Source of the DNA: Phycisphaeraceae bacterium
GTDB lineage: Bacteria > Planctomycetota > Phycisphaerae > Phycisphaerales > UBA1924
Reading direction: 5' to 3'
DNA: 64,000 bases
Assembly (NCBI GenBank): GCA_015200025.1
Contig: CP054186.1
Location: 806,001-870,000, forward strand
This document shows positions 52,624 to 62,156 of the stretch, piece by piece; position 1 is the first letter of the stretch; each line of letters opens with the position of its first letter. The notes below the pieces were generated by a model. That model was not told the origin of the DNA and did no database searches. It saw nothing but the letters and a program-made list of their open reading frames with translations. A program made the position numbers and the translations under genes.

Positions 52624-53268
52624 TCAGCGGCCCGCGACCTGCTCGACGAACCTCGCCGAGGGGAACCCCGCCCCGACGTCCAAGAAGACCCGGTCGCCCG
52701 AGATCGAGAACCGCGTCATCAACTGGTTGACCAGATTGACCAGACGGACAGTCTGGGCCTCGGTGTGGGGGCCGCGACGGGCGCTCCCGACCACACCGAC
52801 CACGATCGTCCCGGCCCCGGACGACGAATCATCCTGCCAGACCCACCGACGGCCGACATGGACCACCCCATCGCCAAGGCCGTTCCCGTTCCCGACAACG
52901 AAGTGGTACGCCGGGCCGCCGGTCTCGCCCCGGGACTGCGACTCGGCCGCCAGGCTCTCGCCGCTGGCGAAGGGCCCGCCGGTCTGGACCACGACGATGC
53001 GGGTCCACCGGGCCTCGTCGATGGGCTTGGAGGTGTTGAAAATCGAACTGGAGCCACCGGCCGTGGAGGTGGCCATCGCCGTGGGGACCGTGAAGCCCTC
53101 GGCCTTGCCGGCCCGGCTCTCGTCCATCAGCAACAGCACCCCGCCCACGCACGTCATCACGCCCACCAACGACACCCAGACGTTCCGCGTCCGGCGGCTC
53201 ATGACCGGCGACGCCGGGGACGTGCCCCTGGTCGACCGCTTCCGGCTTGTTGCTTTACGCCCGGCCAT
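52624..53268 (-). CDS. Membrane-anchored N-acetylmuramoyl-L-alanine amidase-fold protein lacking zinc ligands
   Basis: 214 residues, ATG preceded by AAGGAC. A basic N-terminus and one membrane helix (about 30-50) precede the domain. The domain follows the PGRP/Amidase_2 order: WTRIVVVQTGGPF, AYHFVVGNGNGLGDGVVHVGRRW, TIVVGVVG, QTVRLVNLVNQLM, and SGDRVFLDVGAGFPSARF. In active amidases the first strand ends HHS and the last loop has H...CPG, providing zinc. Here these are VQT and LDVGAGFPS, so all ligands are lost. Probably a non-catalytic peptidoglycan-binding protein. This is a pattern-based call. Confidence 0.7.
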   Translation of the reverse strand: MAGRKATSRKRSTRGTSPASPVMSRRTRNVWVSLVGVMTCVGGVLLLMDESRAGKAEGFTVPTAMATSTAGGSSSIFNTSKPIDEARWTRIVVVQTGGPFASGESLAAESQSRGETGGPAYHFVVGNGNGLGDGVVHVGRRWVWQDDSSSGAGTIVVGVVGSARRGPHTEAQTVRLVNLVNQLMTRFSISGDRVFLDVGAGFPSARFVEQVAGR

Positions 53269-53320
53269 GCGTCCTTGCCCTTCGCCACCCCCGCACCCGA
53301 CCACGATCCTCAACCATCAC

Positions 53321-53350
53321 AGTATTGCGTCCGCCCCCGGAGACGTCCAA
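53321..53350 (-). promoter_or_regulatory. Promoter of the amidase-fold gene
   Basis: On the minus strand TTGGAC (complement of 53345-53350), an 18-nt spacer and AATACT (complement of 53321-53326). Predicted leader is about 45 nt, with AAGGAC as ribosome binding site. Confidence 0.5.
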
Positions 53351-53534
53351 AGAATCGTCCGCATCGGGTGAAAAAGTTGAGCCTCTCGGGCAAAAAACGC
53401 CGGATCGCTGAAAGTTCTTCCACATAACCCGGAGCCCGGAATCACCCCCAACGTTGCCCCGGAAGACCCGATCACCATCCCTCGTGGGTCCACGGGACCG
53501 ACGCACCATCGGTAGCGCCGCCACGCCCGTTCGC

Positions 53535-53780
53535 TCAGTTCCGGCCCAAGAGCCTGCCGCGGAGGTTCGGCTTGTCCCGCCCGAACACATTCTCCGTATA
53601 CCCCGGGGCCCGCTGGGCGCGGATCTGGTCGTACCGGTCGTACTGACTGCGCGACTCCGTATCCGTCAGGATCGGCTCCGAACACCCGGCGACCAACGCC
53701 GCCGTCATCATCACCAGGCCGAACCAAACACAATCCAGACCGATCCGGCGACGCGTCGCGAGTGTCCGAGTGGGGCTCAT
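53535..53780 (-). CDS. Small lipoprotein, 81 aa
   Basis: Signal peptide with Arg-rich start and lipobox ALVAGC near residue 32; the mature part is about 50 charged residues (LTDTESRSQYDRYDQIRAQ, then NVFGRDKPNLRGRLLG). No known family. The start is uncertain: ATG 53780 lies only 8 nt after a strong hairpin and has no ribosome binding site; the frame is open to 53879 with other starts. Confidence 0.6.
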   Translation of the reverse strand: MSPTRTLATRRRIGLDCVWFGLVMMTAALVAGCSEPILTDTESRSQYDRYDQIRAQRAPGYTENVFGRDKPNLRGRLLGRN

Positions 53781-53788
53781 ACGGGGAA

Positions 53789-53822
53789 CAGTGTACCGCT
53801 CGGCTTCCCGAGCGGCACACTG
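53789..53822. repeat. Strong hairpin next to the small lipoprotein start
   Basis: CAGTGT-A-CCGCTCGG and CCGAGCGG-C-ACACTG pair over 15 positions with one A-C mismatch and a CTTC loop. In the minus-strand transcript it ends 8 nt before the ATG at 53780. It may be a terminator for trmL or a translational control hairpin. Confidence 0.65.
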
Positions 53823-53993
53823 GAGGAGAGAGGAGAGAAGCTTGTCCACCCGCACACGCACGCCGCGGCCGTGCCCCAATGGCCCGCGGGCTCGTTATAA
53901 GTTTACGACGCGGGCCCGCGCGTGGTTCGCGCCGGCGCACAAAACGCGTGGAAACGGCGGGGTCCGGGCGTGCGGGGGGCCATGTCCCCGGGG

Positions 53994-54527
53994 TTAGCCC
54001 GGCGGCGGGGTGGTCATGCGCAGGCCGGCGTCGAGCCCGAGCCGCCCCCGGGCGAGCATCTGGCGGACGCCCTCGTAGACCGCGGCGCAGACGGCGGTGG
54101 CGAGGTTGAGCGAGCGTTCGCCCGCCACCATCGGCAGGACGAGCGTCCGGGCGGGGTAGCGGTCGAGCAGCCACGGGGGCAAGCCGCGGGTTTCTCTCCC
54201 GAAGACCAGGTGGTCGCCCGGTTCGAACGCGGCGTCGAAGAGGCTCCGGACGCCGTGGGTGGAGAAGAGCCAGAGCCTCGGCGGGCGGGCGCGGACCTCG
54301 TAGTCGTCCCACGAGCGGAACTCGCGGACGCCGAGCCTGGGCCAATAGTCGAGCCCCGCGCGACGGCAGGCTTTCTCGGTCACGTCGAACCCCAGGGGGT
54401 GGACGAGGCTCAGCCCGCAGCCCGTGGCGACGCACGTCCTCCCGATGTTCCCGGTGTTGTTGGGGATCTCGGGCTCGTGCAGGACGACCTCGAAGAGGCG
54501 GGCGGGGGGGCCCGCCGGGGCGTTCAT
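53994..54527 (-). CDS. trmL: tRNA (cytidine(34)-2'-O)-methyltransferase
   Basis: SPOUT-family enzyme methylating the wobble nucleotide of tRNA-Leu. 177 residues. The start FEVVLHEPEIPNNTGNIGRTC is the family signature (N in PNNTGN). LVFGRETRGLP and RSLNLATAVCAAVYE form the SAM-binding knot. TrmL is usually about 155 residues; here 20 extra residues form a tail. Its ATG overlaps the upstream stop by four bases, so it is coupled to the thioredoxin-fold gene. Confidence 0.92.
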   Translation of the reverse strand: MNAPAGPPARLFEVVLHEPEIPNNTGNIGRTCVATGCGLSLVHPLGFDVTEKACRRAGLDYWPRLGVREFRSWDDYEVRARPPRLWLFSTHGVRSLFDAAFEPGDHLVFGRETRGLPPWLLDRYPARTLVLPMVAGERSLNLATAVCAAVYEGVRQMLARGRLGLDAGLRMTTPPPG

Positions 54528-55897
54528 CGGCGTCCCGGGTTGTCGCGGATCCAGGCGGCCTCGGCCTCACGCCGGGCGCGGATGCCGGGGTCCTCGGCCA
54601 GGACGCGGTCGATGGCGCCGCCGCACCCGGGCTCGTAGAAGTTCCCGTACCACCGCAGGGTCCCGTCGGTGCTGACCACCGCGACGTGCGGGAGGAGGAT
54701 CTCCTGGGACTGCTGGTTGGGGCTCAGCGTGGACTTGAGCAGGTTGTTGTCCAGGTCGAGCACGAACGAGTGCTCGAGTTCCTTCGAGATCGAGTAATCC
54801 CGGAGGCGGCCGGTCATGATCTCGGGGTCGACGCGCTTGGCGTGCTCGGCGTCTTTCTCGCCCGACTGGTTCCCGATGCTCCAGATATCGGAGACCGCCC
54901 CGACGATGACCATGTCGCGGGCGTTCTGACGCTGGTAGACGTTGAGCTGGCGGACGAAATCGTTGAGGTACTTGGCGGAGTTCCGCATGTCGGGGTGGAA
55001 GAAGTAGACCACGACCATGCGCCCGCGGGTGTTGGGCTTGCCCGGGACGAACCCGCTGTCGGGCAGGACGAACGAGCGGGGCTCGGGCTTGTTGCCCGTC
55101 CGCCTCAGATCGTCACGCTCCTGCTGGGTCAGCGGGAAGACCGGCCACTTCGCGGCGGCGTACTCGGCCTCGGAGGGCGGACGGAACGGGACCTCGGGCA
55201 CGCGGCTGAGGTCCACCCGCGACCGCGTGCTGGCCGTGCGCCGGGCCTCTTCCTCGGCCCGCCGGGCGTCCTCGGTGATCCGCCCCTGGATCCCCGCCGC
55301 GTTCGAAGCCGACTCGGCGATGAGCTTCTTGACGGCGTCCTCGGCGGCCTCGGTCGTCACGTCCGCGTACCGGAGCTGCCCCGCGCGGTCGATGAAATAA
55401 AGGTCGGGGTCCTGGTCCGATTCGATCGCCTTGCGGAACTCCCCCTTGGTGTCCTTGGCGATCAGGAAGATCGCGCCCTCGGGCGAGGCCGGCTTAGGGG
55501 CGTCGGCCCACTCGTCCTTGTCGTGCACGGCGACCACGATCAGGTCCTTGCCCGCGTTCCGCTCGGCGATGCCCCGCATCCGCTCCATCACGCGGACGGA
55601 GTTGCGGCTCCAGTTCGCCCAGGTCACGATCATCACGACCTTGTCCGCCGTCGTCGCGCTGGTCAGCGCCGGGCCGTTGGTCCACTCGCTCAGCAGGTTC
55701 CAGTGGTCGGCGTTGAAGGGCTTGAGCTCCATCGCGTTGAGGCGGGCACGGCGCGCCCCCTCGCCCTCGCGGGTGATCTGCGGGTCGAGCGCCCCCGGCT
55801 GGGTCGCCGGCCACGGCGCCGCGGCCAGCATCGCCCCCGCCGCCAGACCTACCACGGACACCAGACCCAACGCACGGAACGTCTTGCTCGGCATCAT
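54524..55897 (-). CDS. Exported protein with two thioredoxin-like domains lacking CxxC
   Basis: 457 residues. The signal peptide runs from MMPSKTFRALGLVS to about residue 28. A first thioredoxin-like domain is at about 75-195: strand KVVMIVTWANWSRNSVRVMERM, where the CxxC position reads WSRN, then LYFIDRAGQLRYADV. A charged linker follows. A second domain is at about 290-440: RMVVVYFFHPDMRNSAKYL, again no CxxC, with VAVVSTDGTLRWYGNFYEPGC. Both keep the fold but not the redox motif, so a structural or binding role is likely. Upstream ATG pair at 55897/55894. Confidence 0.78.
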   Translation of the reverse strand: MMPSKTFRALGLVSVVGLAAGAMLAAAPWPATQPGALDPQITREGEGARRARLNAMELKPFNADHWNLLSEWTNGPALTSATTADKVVMIVTWANWSRNSVRVMERMRGIAERNAGKDLIVVAVHDKDEWADAPKPASPEGAIFLIAKDTKGEFRKAIESDQDPDLYFIDRAGQLRYADVTTEAAEDAVKKLIAESASNAAGIQGRITEDARRAEEEARRTASTRSRVDLSRVPEVPFRPPSEAEYAAAKWPVFPLTQQERDDLRRTGNKPEPRSFVLPDSGFVPGKPNTRGRMVVVYFFHPDMRNSAKYLNDFVRQLNVYQRQNARDMVIVGAVSDIWSIGNQSGEKDAEHAKRVDPEIMTGRLRDYSISKELEHSFVLDLDNNLLKSTLSPNQQSQEILLPHVAVVSTDGTLRWYGNFYEPGCGGAIDRVLAEDPGIRARREAEAAWIRDNPGRR

Positions 55898-56082
55898 CGC
55901 ACTCCATCCCAGCCCGCGGGAGAATCCCCGCACACCCGAGAGATCCTTGTCCTTGGCCGCCGGTCGAACGACCGGGGGTCGATTGTTCCCCTGTATCAAC
56001 ATACCGACCACACGCCGGAATGTTCTGAATTCGCCCCCGGCCTGGCCCGTGACGGACCCACTAAACCTTACAAAACCTTAAA

Positions 56083-56829
56083 ATGTCTCCGCGGAGAGGC
56101 ACGACCGCGGCCGGGAGCGCCGCGGCTGAACACGCGACGGGCGCGGTCGTTTCGGGGGCGGGAGGGGCACGGATACGCTCGGCGGTGGAGACGCTCGGGC
56201 TGGAGATTGTGGCGAGCGGGGCGGGGTTCGTCGTGGTGAACAAGCCGCCGGGGTTACTGAGCGTCCCGGGGAAGGGCGAGGCGAACCAGGACTGCGTGGC
56301 GTCCCGCGTCCGGGCGATGTTCCCCGATGCGAGAGGGCCGGTGACGGTCCATCGGCTTGATATGGAAACCTCGGGGTTGATCGTGGCGGCGCTGGACGCG
56401 GACTCGCACCGGCATCTGTCGCGCCAGTTCGAGGCCCGGACGGTGGGCAAGCGGTACGCCGCGGTGCTGGGCGGGGGCGCGTGGCGTGACGACGAGCCGA
56501 CCACGGGCGAAGTCCGGCTCCCGGTGCGCATCGACCCGGATCGGCGTCCGCTCCAGGTCGTCGATTTCGAGCACGGGCGGGAGGCGTGGACGAAGTACGA
56601 AGTCGTCGGGCGTGAGGCGGCGGGGGCCCGCGTGGCGTTCGAGCCCATGACGGGGCGGACGCACCAGTTGAGGGTCCACGCGGCGTATGGGCTCAAGAGG
56701 CCGATCGTCGGGGATCGGCTCTACGGGGGGGCGCCCGCGCCCCGCCTCATGCTCCACGCGGCGTGGCTGGCGTTCGATGACCCCTCGAGCGGCGCCAGGG
56801 TTGAGGCGTCAACCCCCACGCCGTTCTGA
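56083..56829 (+). CDS. RluA-family pseudouridine synthase
   Basis: 248 residues. FVVVNKPPGLLSVPG is the opening strand; HRLDMETSGLIVAAL contains the catalytic Asp (HRLDxxTSGL signature). GKRYAAVLGG, MTGRTHQLRVHAA and PIVGDRLYGG complete the family. There is no S4 domain, so it is likely an RluA-like rRNA or tRNA synthase rather than RluC/D. It is divergent from the thioredoxin-fold gene; an AT-rich direct repeat (AAACCTTA twice, 56063-56080) lies just before the ATG. Confidence 0.9.
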   Translation: MSPRRGTTAAGSAAAEHATGAVVSGAGGARIRSAVETLGLEIVASGAGFVVVNKPPGLLSVPGKGEANQDCVASRVRAMFPDARGPVTVHRLDMETSGLIVAALDADSHRHLSRQFEARTVGKRYAAVLGGGAWRDDEPTTGEVRLPVRIDPDRRPLQVVDFEHGREAWTKYEVVGREAAGARVAFEPMTGRTHQLRVHAAYGLKRPIVGDRLYGGAPAPRLMLHAAWLAFDDPSSGARVEASTPTPF

Positions 56830-56850
56830 TCCGCGGGCCGCGGGCGCGGA

Positions 56851-59178
56851 TCATGGCCGGTCGATCGCGATATCCAGTTCGAGGACGGACGGCGCGAGGC
56901 ACTCGGAGTCGGTGCAGGCCTGGAACACGACCGCGAGGAGGGGTCGGCCGTCCCACTCGCCGTCGGGTTCGAGCACGGCCTCGAGGTCGAACTCGCCCGC
57001 GTACACCAGGACCTGCTCGCTGGACGTCACGCCCGGCGGGTAGGGCGTCCCCGGCGGGTAGTCGGCGTACACACCCAGGCCCCGGCCCCCTTGCGACGTC
57101 ACTCGGAACGGGATCAGCCCCTGTTGATTCGGCCCGGGGTCGGCGGCGATGACGTGGTACCCCGGCGCGACGCGGACCTTGAGTTGAACCCGGGCCGGCT
57201 CGCCCGGAGCGAGCGCGACACGATCGACGTCGGCGAGGATCTCAACGGGCGTGAAATCCCCGGGGCCGGTCGTGGCCCGCGCCGCAACGGCGCCGGGGTC
57301 AACGACGCCCAGGTGGATGGCCCGCTCGCGGAGGCCGGGATCGGCGAAGACCCGGAGCAGGGCCCGGACGGCGTTGGCCGAGCCGGTGGGCGACGCGTGG
57401 ATCCGACCACTGATCGAGCGGAGCAGGCGCAGGGCGTCGTCGGCAACGCCGGTCCCGGCCCCTCGGGCGGCGAGATCGAGCAGGACGTGGAGCGTGACCG
57501 TCGAGGCGGCGGGGAGGGCGCCGTCGTGGGCGGATCGCGGCCTGACGAAGAGATCGCGGGCCTGCGCCCCCGCGTCGAACCACGACCCGTCGGCGTCGCG
57601 GAAGAGGTCGCGCGCCTTGGCCATCAGGTCCCTCGTGTGCCCGAGCCACGGGCCGGAGGGCTCGGCGTCGTCGAGCGCGAGGAGCCCCAGGGCGAGGAAG
57701 ACGTAATCCTCGAGAAAGGCGTCGGTGTGGGCGCGGCCGTCGCGCCAGACCCGGAGCAGGCCGCCCGAGGGCGTGCGGAGGGCGGTGAGCACGAACCGTG
57801 CGGCGGCGGCGGCGGCGGCGACGAGGTCCGGACGCCTCAGCAACGCCCCGGCCTGGGCCAGCGCGTCGATGGCCAGCCCGTTCCACGCGGTGAGGACCTT
57901 GTCGTCACGGGCGGGCTGATCGCGCGTGAGCCGAGCGTCGTAGAGCGTCCGGCGGACGCGGTCGAAGCGATCGAGGAAGGTGTCCGCGGGGAATCCGAGG
58001 CGTTGGGCGAGACGGTCCGGGCGATCGTCGAGGCGGAGGACGCTGGCCGGGGGGTCGTCGGGGTGGTGCGGGTCCTGGAAGTTGGGCCCGCGCGACACGC
58101 CGAAGAGGTCCGCCGCGAAACGGGCGTCGTCGGGCCCAAGGGTCGATACGAGTTGATCGGTGGTCCAGAGGTAGTTGAGCCCTTCGCGGTGGTGGACCTC
58201 GGCGTCCTGGGCGGAGGCGAAGGCGCCCCCGGGCAGCCTCATCTCGCGGAGGAGGTACTCGCAGACCCCGGAGGCCACGCGGGCGTACGCCGGTTCGCCG
58301 AGCTCCGCCGAGGCCCGGGCGTAGGTCGCGGCGAGCAGGGCGTTGTCGTAGAGCATTTTCTCGAAGTGCGGGACGGTCCAGTGGGCGTCAACGCTGTAGC
58401 GGTGGAACCCCCCGGCGAGGTGATCGTGGATCCCCCCGCAGGCCATGCGGTCGAGGGTGTGACGCAGCGCGGCGTCGATGGCGCTGACGGTCTCCGGGGC
58501 GGCGTGCCGGCGGGCGCCCAGGAGCAGGTCCAGATAGACCGGCTGGGGAAACTTCGGCGCCGACCCGAACCCCCCGTGGGTGCGGTCGAACAGCCGGAGC
58601 AGGGCGGCGACGGCGTCGGCGGCGTGCGCTGAGCCCAACGCGGTCGGCGGGGGGCCCTGCGTCAGTTCGTGTCCCACGGCCTCCGCGATCGCGTCAGCCT
58701 GCGCGAGCACGCTCTCCCGCTGATGCGTCCACGCGTTCGAGATCCCCTCGACCACCCGCGGGAGCCCGGGCATCTGGTGACGCGGGGCGGGTGGGATGTA
58801 CGTGGCGCACCAAAAAGGCTTGAGCGACGCCGGCTCCAGGAAGAGCGTCATGGGCCACCCCCCCTGCCCGCGCACGGCCAGCGTGGCCTGCATGTACACG
58901 TCGTCCACGTCGGGACGCTCCTCCCGATCGACCTTCACGCAGACGAAGTGCTCGTTGAGAAGGGCGGCGATGGCGGGGTCCTCGAACGACTCCCGCTCCA
59001 TCACATGGCACCAATAACACGTCGAGTATCCGATGGAGAGAAAGATGGGCACGCCCCGCCGGCGGGCGGCCTCGAACGCCTCCTCGCCCCAGGGGTACCA
59101 CTCCACCGGGTTGCGGGCGTGCTGGAGCAGGTAGGGGCTCGTCGAGGCGGCGAGTCGGTTGGGGGGGTGTTGGGTCAT
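56851..59178 (-). CDS. DUF255 (YyaL/spermatogenesis-associated protein 20-like) thioredoxin-domain protein with DsbD-alpha-like C-terminus
   Basis: 775 residues, cytoplasmic (no signal). N-terminal thioredoxin-like DUF255 domain: [36 protein letters not shown] (redox CxxC) and [10 protein letters not shown] large (alpha/alpha)6 barrel follows (about 190-610; [25 protein letters not shown]). The last 130 residues ([20 protein letters not shown] ... [13 protein letters not shown]) resemble the DsbD N-terminal domain with its Cys pair. That fusion is unusual because DsbD-alpha normally acts in the periplasm. Full-length DUF255 proteins are about 650-690 residues. Confidence 0.9.
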   Translation of the reverse strand: MTQHPPNRLAASTSPYLLQHARNPVEWYPWGEEAFEAARRRGVPIFLSIGYSTCYWCHVMERESFEDPAIAALLNEHFVCVKVDREERPDVDDVYMQATLAVRGQGGWPMTLFLEPASLKPFWCATYIPPAPRHQMPGLPRVVEGISNAWTHQRESVLAQADAIAEAVGHELTQGPPPTALGSAHAADAVAALLRLFDRTHGGFGSAPKFPQPVYLDLLLGARRHAAPETVSAIDAALRHTLDRMACGGIHDHLAGGFHRYSVDAHWTVPHFEKMLYDNALLAATYARASAELGEPAYARVASGVCEYLLREMRLPGGAFASAQDAEVHHREGLNYLWTTDQLVSTLGPDDARFAADLFGVSRGPNFQDPHHPDDPPASVLRLDDRPDRLAQRLGFPADTFLDRFDRVRRTLYDARLTRDQPARDDKVLTAWNGLAIDALAQAGALLRRPDLVAAAAAAARFVLTALRTPSGGLLRVWRDGRAHTDAFLEDYVFLALGLLALDDAEPSGPWLGHTRDLMAKARDLFRDADGSWFDAGAQARDLFVRPRSAHDGALPAASTVTLHVLLDLAARGAGTGVADDALRLLRSISGRIHASPTGSANAVRALLRVFADPGLRERAIHLGVVDPGAVAARATTGPGDFTPVEILADVDRVALAPGEPARVQLKVRVAPGYHVIAADPGPNQQGLIPFRVTSQGGRGLGVYADYPPGTPYPPGVTSSEQVLVYAGEFDLEAVLEPDGEWDGRPLLAVVFQACTDSECLAPSVLELDIAIDRP

Positions 59179-59301
59179 GGTCGTACCGGACGGGGGCGGG
59201 ATGTGCGGGCGGGATGCGGGGGCGGGCCCGGGAAGACGATAGAGGGTTCGCGGGGTTCCTACGGTTGGCGGCCCCGGGGCGGGCTGAGGAGTCGGACGAC
59301 G

Positions 59302-60771
59302 ATGTCATTGAAGATCGCGTGCGCGGCGGGGGACGGGATCGGTCCCGAGATCATGGCGGCGACGCTCGAACTCTTCGCGGCGGCGGGGGTGACACGCACC
59401 GCGGAGTTCGTCCCCGTCGAGATGGGGGCCGGCGAGTTCGCCAAGGGCAACACGCGGGGGATGTCGGACGCCTGCGTGCGCACGGTCGAGGACTGCGGGC
59501 TCCTGTTCAAGGGACCGATGGAAACGCCCAAGGGGGGCGGGGGCAAGTCGATCAACGTGACGGCCCGGAAGCTGTGGAACGCCTACGCGAACTACCGCGT
59601 CTTCAAAACCCTTCCCGGGGTCGAGACGGTCTATTCCAAGGCCGGGATCTCCATCGACATGGCCATCGTCCGCGAGAACATCGAGGACACCTACGGGGGC
59701 GTCGAGCACCGCCTCAGCAGCGACATGGTGCAGTGCAAGCGGCTGATCTCGGCGCCGGGGTCGGAGCAGGTGCACCGGTTCGCGTTCGAGACGGCCCGGA
59801 AGCTCAAGATCGGGCGAGTCCACTGCGGGCACAAGGCCAACATCATGAAAATGACCGACGGGCTGTTCCTCGACCGCTTCCGCGCGGTCGGCGCGGGATA
59901 CCCGGAGATCGAGTGCGCCGACGTGATCGTCGACGCCCTGTGCATGAACCTGGTGCTGCGTCCCCAGCAGTACCGGATGGTCGTGCTGCCCAACCTGCAG
60001 GGGGACATCGTCTCGGACCTGGTGGCCGGGCTGGTCGGGGGGCTGGGGTTCGCCCCGTCGGCGAACATCGGGAACCACATCTCGATCTTCGAGGCCGTGC
60101 ACGGGACCGCGCCCGATATCGCGGGCAAGGGCGTGGCCAACCCCACGAGCCTGATCCTCTCGGGGCTCATGCTCCTGCGGCATCTCTGCCTCTTCAAGGA
60201 GGCCTCGGTCGTCGAGAACGCGCTGCTGACGACGCTCGAATCGGGCGTCCATACGGGCGATTTCGGGCGCAAGGAAACCCCCCCGGTGGGGACGGCCGCC
60301 TTTACCCGGGCGATCATCGAGAACCTCGGAAACACCCCCACGACCGTGCCCGCGGTGCCCGAGGCCGCCGAGGGGGACCACTGCTTCGTCAGACCGGCGA
60401 GGCCCACGGGGCACCAGGTGATCCGCACGTTCACGGGGGTAACGTCCGAGGTCGTGGGGTGCGACATCTACCTCGACAGCGTGCGGGCCCCGGCGGAGCT
60501 GGCGAAAGACCTGGGCGCGGTGTGCGAAGGGACACCCCTGAAACTGACGCTGATCAGCAACCGGGGGACTCAGGTCTGGCCGACCGGGAGCGTCTTTACC
60601 GAGTGCGTGGACTATTACCGGGTGCGGTTCGAGTCGCGGGCGGGGGCGTTGACGCAGGCGGCGTGCGTCGCCCTGCTGGACCGGGTGGCCGAACGCTTCA
60701 CCGTCTGCTCGTACGAACTCCTGCGGACCTTCGACGGGGTCAAGGGGTTCAGCCTCGCGCAGGGTCAGTAG
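59302..60771 (+). CDS. icd: Isocitrate dehydrogenase, long Thermus/Rickettsia type
   Basis: Oxidises isocitrate to 2-oxoglutarate in the TCA cycle. 489 residues from an ATG after GAGGAG. The core has [24 protein letters not shown] and [12 protein letters not shown], the metal/[17 protein letters not shown] region, and [15 protein letters not shown]-terminal extension of about 140 residues (after LGNTPTT) with [13 protein letters not shown] matches the extra domain of the Thermus-type enzymes (about 496 residues). Cofactor specificity cannot be fixed by eye. It is followed by ftsW. Confidence 0.92.
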   Translation: MSLKIACAAGDGIGPEIMAATLELFAAAGVTRTAEFVPVEMGAGEFAKGNTRGMSDACVRTVEDCGLLFKGPMETPKGGGGKSINVTARKLWNAYANYRVFKTLPGVETVYSKAGISIDMAIVRENIEDTYGGVEHRLSSDMVQCKRLISAPGSEQVHRFAFETARKLKIGRVHCGHKANIMKMTDGLFLDRFRAVGAGYPEIECADVIVDALCMNLVLRPQQYRMVVLPNLQGDIVSDLVAGLVGGLGFAPSANIGNHISIFEAVHGTAPDIAGKGVANPTSLILSGLMLLRHLCLFKEASVVENALLTTLESGVHTGDFGRKETPPVGTAAFTRAIIENLGNTPTTVPAVPEAAEGDHCFVRPARPTGHQVIRTFTGVTSEVVGCDIYLDSVRAPAELAKDLGAVCEGTPLKLTLISNRGTQVWPTGSVFTECVDYYRVRFESRAGALTQAACVALLDRVAERFTVCSYELLRTFDGVKGFSLAQGQ

Positions 60772-60840
60772 GCCGGGCACCGGGGCGGGCGGGGGTGGAG
60801 ACGAGTCAGGTGGGGGTGTTCCCGTGGGCGGCGGGTGGCC

Positions 60841-60846
60841 GATAAT
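60841..60846 (+). promoter_or_regulatory. Candidate -10 of ftsW, near-leaderless
   Basis: GATAAT (5 of 6) ends 8 nt before the ftsW ATG. The gap GGTGGGCG could also act as a short ribosome binding site. Confidence 0.35.
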
Positions 60847-60854
60847 GGTGGGCG

Positions 60855-62156
60855 ATGCTCAAGGCGTGGCAGGTTGTGGTCTTGACCGCGTTGGCGTTGC
60901 TGACGCTGGGCGTGGTCATGGTCAATTCGGCCTCGATGGAGATCGTCCCCAAGCGGTCGTCGGCCTCCGCGGCCCAGCCCGATCCGACCCCCGTCGCCGC
61001 CCAGGGTGACCCGCTCCTCTCCGTGGATCCCTCCCGCCCCGCGCGGGCCCACACGTTCGCGGAAATTGTGACGTCGCAGCCGGCCAAGTTCATGGTCATC
61101 GCCCTGGCGGCGATGGGCCTGGGGGCGTTGGTGCCCGTGCGTGGGCTCGCCGGGTTGATCGGGGGACGCGAGCACGAGGGGGGCTCGCGGTGGTCGGGGA
61201 TGCTCGTGCTGGCGGTCGGGGTGGTGCTGATCCTGGGCGTCGTGGCGTTGGTCTACCTCCCCGGGCTGGGGCGTGAGATCAAGGGGGCCGAGCGGTGGCT
61301 CCGCGTGGGCGTGCCCGGGCTCGGGCGGGTCTCCGTCCAGCCCAGCGAGATCGCCAAGTGGGCGATGCTCGGGGTCCTGGCGTGGTACGCGGCGGCGGCG
61401 GGCGCGAGGCTCGGAGGTTTCTGGGCGGGCCTGGTGCCGGGGCTGCTGGGGCTCGGGCTGGTGGTCGCGCTCATCGTCAAAGAGGACCTGGGCACCGGGG
61501 CGCTGATCCTGATGACCGGGAGCCTGGTCCTGATCGCCGGGGGAGCGAAGATCTGGCACTTCGCGGCCCTGGCCCCCGTCGGGGCGGCGGGGGTGGCCGC
61601 GGCGATCGTGACTAGCGAGTACCGCATGCAGCGGGTGCGCACGTTCCTCAACGACGAGGGGCCGTTCGCCGACCCGCGCGGCGCGGGGTACCACGTCGTC
61701 CAGTCGCTCGAAGCCGTCTCGGGCGGCGGGCTGACCGGGCGGGGGCTGGGGTACGGGATCCAGAAGTTCGGGTACCTCCCCGAGGACACCAACGACTTCA
61801 TCTTCGCGATCATCTGCGAGGAACTCGGGGCGGCCGGGGCGGCGGTCGTCGTCTCGCTCTTCGCGGCCCTCATCGTCGCGCTGTCGGTCATCGCGGTGCG
61901 TGAGCCCAGCCGCCTGCTGAAGCTGTACGTCATCGGGGTGGTCTCGACCATCGGGATCCAGGCGCTGATCAACATGGCCGTGGTGACGGCCTTGGGCCCG
62001 ACCAAGGGGATCGCCCTCCCGCTGGTCTCGGCGGGGGGGACGGGCTGGACCCTGACGTGCCTGTCGCTGGGCGTGGTGGTCTCGATCGCGCGGACCCAAG
62101 GCCGGGCCGAGGTGTCGGTGTTCGAGGGCCGCGGGACGGTGGTGACGGCGTCGTGA
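60855..62156 (+). CDS. ftsW: SEDS-family peptidoglycan polymerase FtsW
   Basis: 433 residues, about ten membrane helices. SEDS motifs: GAERWLRVGVPGLGRVSVQPSEIAKWA (described in parts: ERWL and QPSEIAK), LVVALIVKEDLGTGALI, the conserved loop YQ-like LGYGIQKFGYLPEDTNDFIFAIICEELG in parts (GIQKFGYLPE, DFIFAI), and GIALPLVSAGGTGW near the end. FtsW polymerises glycan strands from lipid II at division sites. The N-terminal loop after TM1 is enlarged by about 45 residues. The stop overlaps the murG start. Adjacent murG supports FtsW over RodA. Confidence 0.92.
   Translation: MLKAWQVVVLTALALLTLGVVMVNSASMEIVPKRSSASAAQPDPTPVAAQGDPLLSVDPSRPARAHTFAEIVTSQPAKFMVIALAAMGLGALVPVRGLAGLIGGREHEGGSRWSGMLVLAVGVVLILGVVALVYLPGLGREIKGAERWLRVGVPGLGRVSVQPSEIAKWAMLGVLAWYAAAAGARLGGFWAGLVPGLLGLGLVVALIVKEDLGTGALILMTGSLVLIAGGAKIWHFAALAPVGAAGVAAAIVTSEYRMQRVRTFLNDEGPFADPRGAGYHVVQSLEAVSGGGLTGRGLGYGIQKFGYLPEDTNDFIFAIICEELGAAGAAVVVSLFAALIVALSVIAVREPSRLLKLYVIGVVSTIGIQALINMAVVTALGPTKGIALPLVSAGGTGWTLTCLSLGVVVSIARTQGRAEVSVFEGRGTVVTAS

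Noticed and set aside
53890..53935. Inverted GGCCCGCG / CGCGGGCC around TTATAAGTTTA as a promoter or origin element
   Set aside because: GC-only arms are expected by chance at this base composition, and the TTATAA has no partner -35; not strong enough to list.
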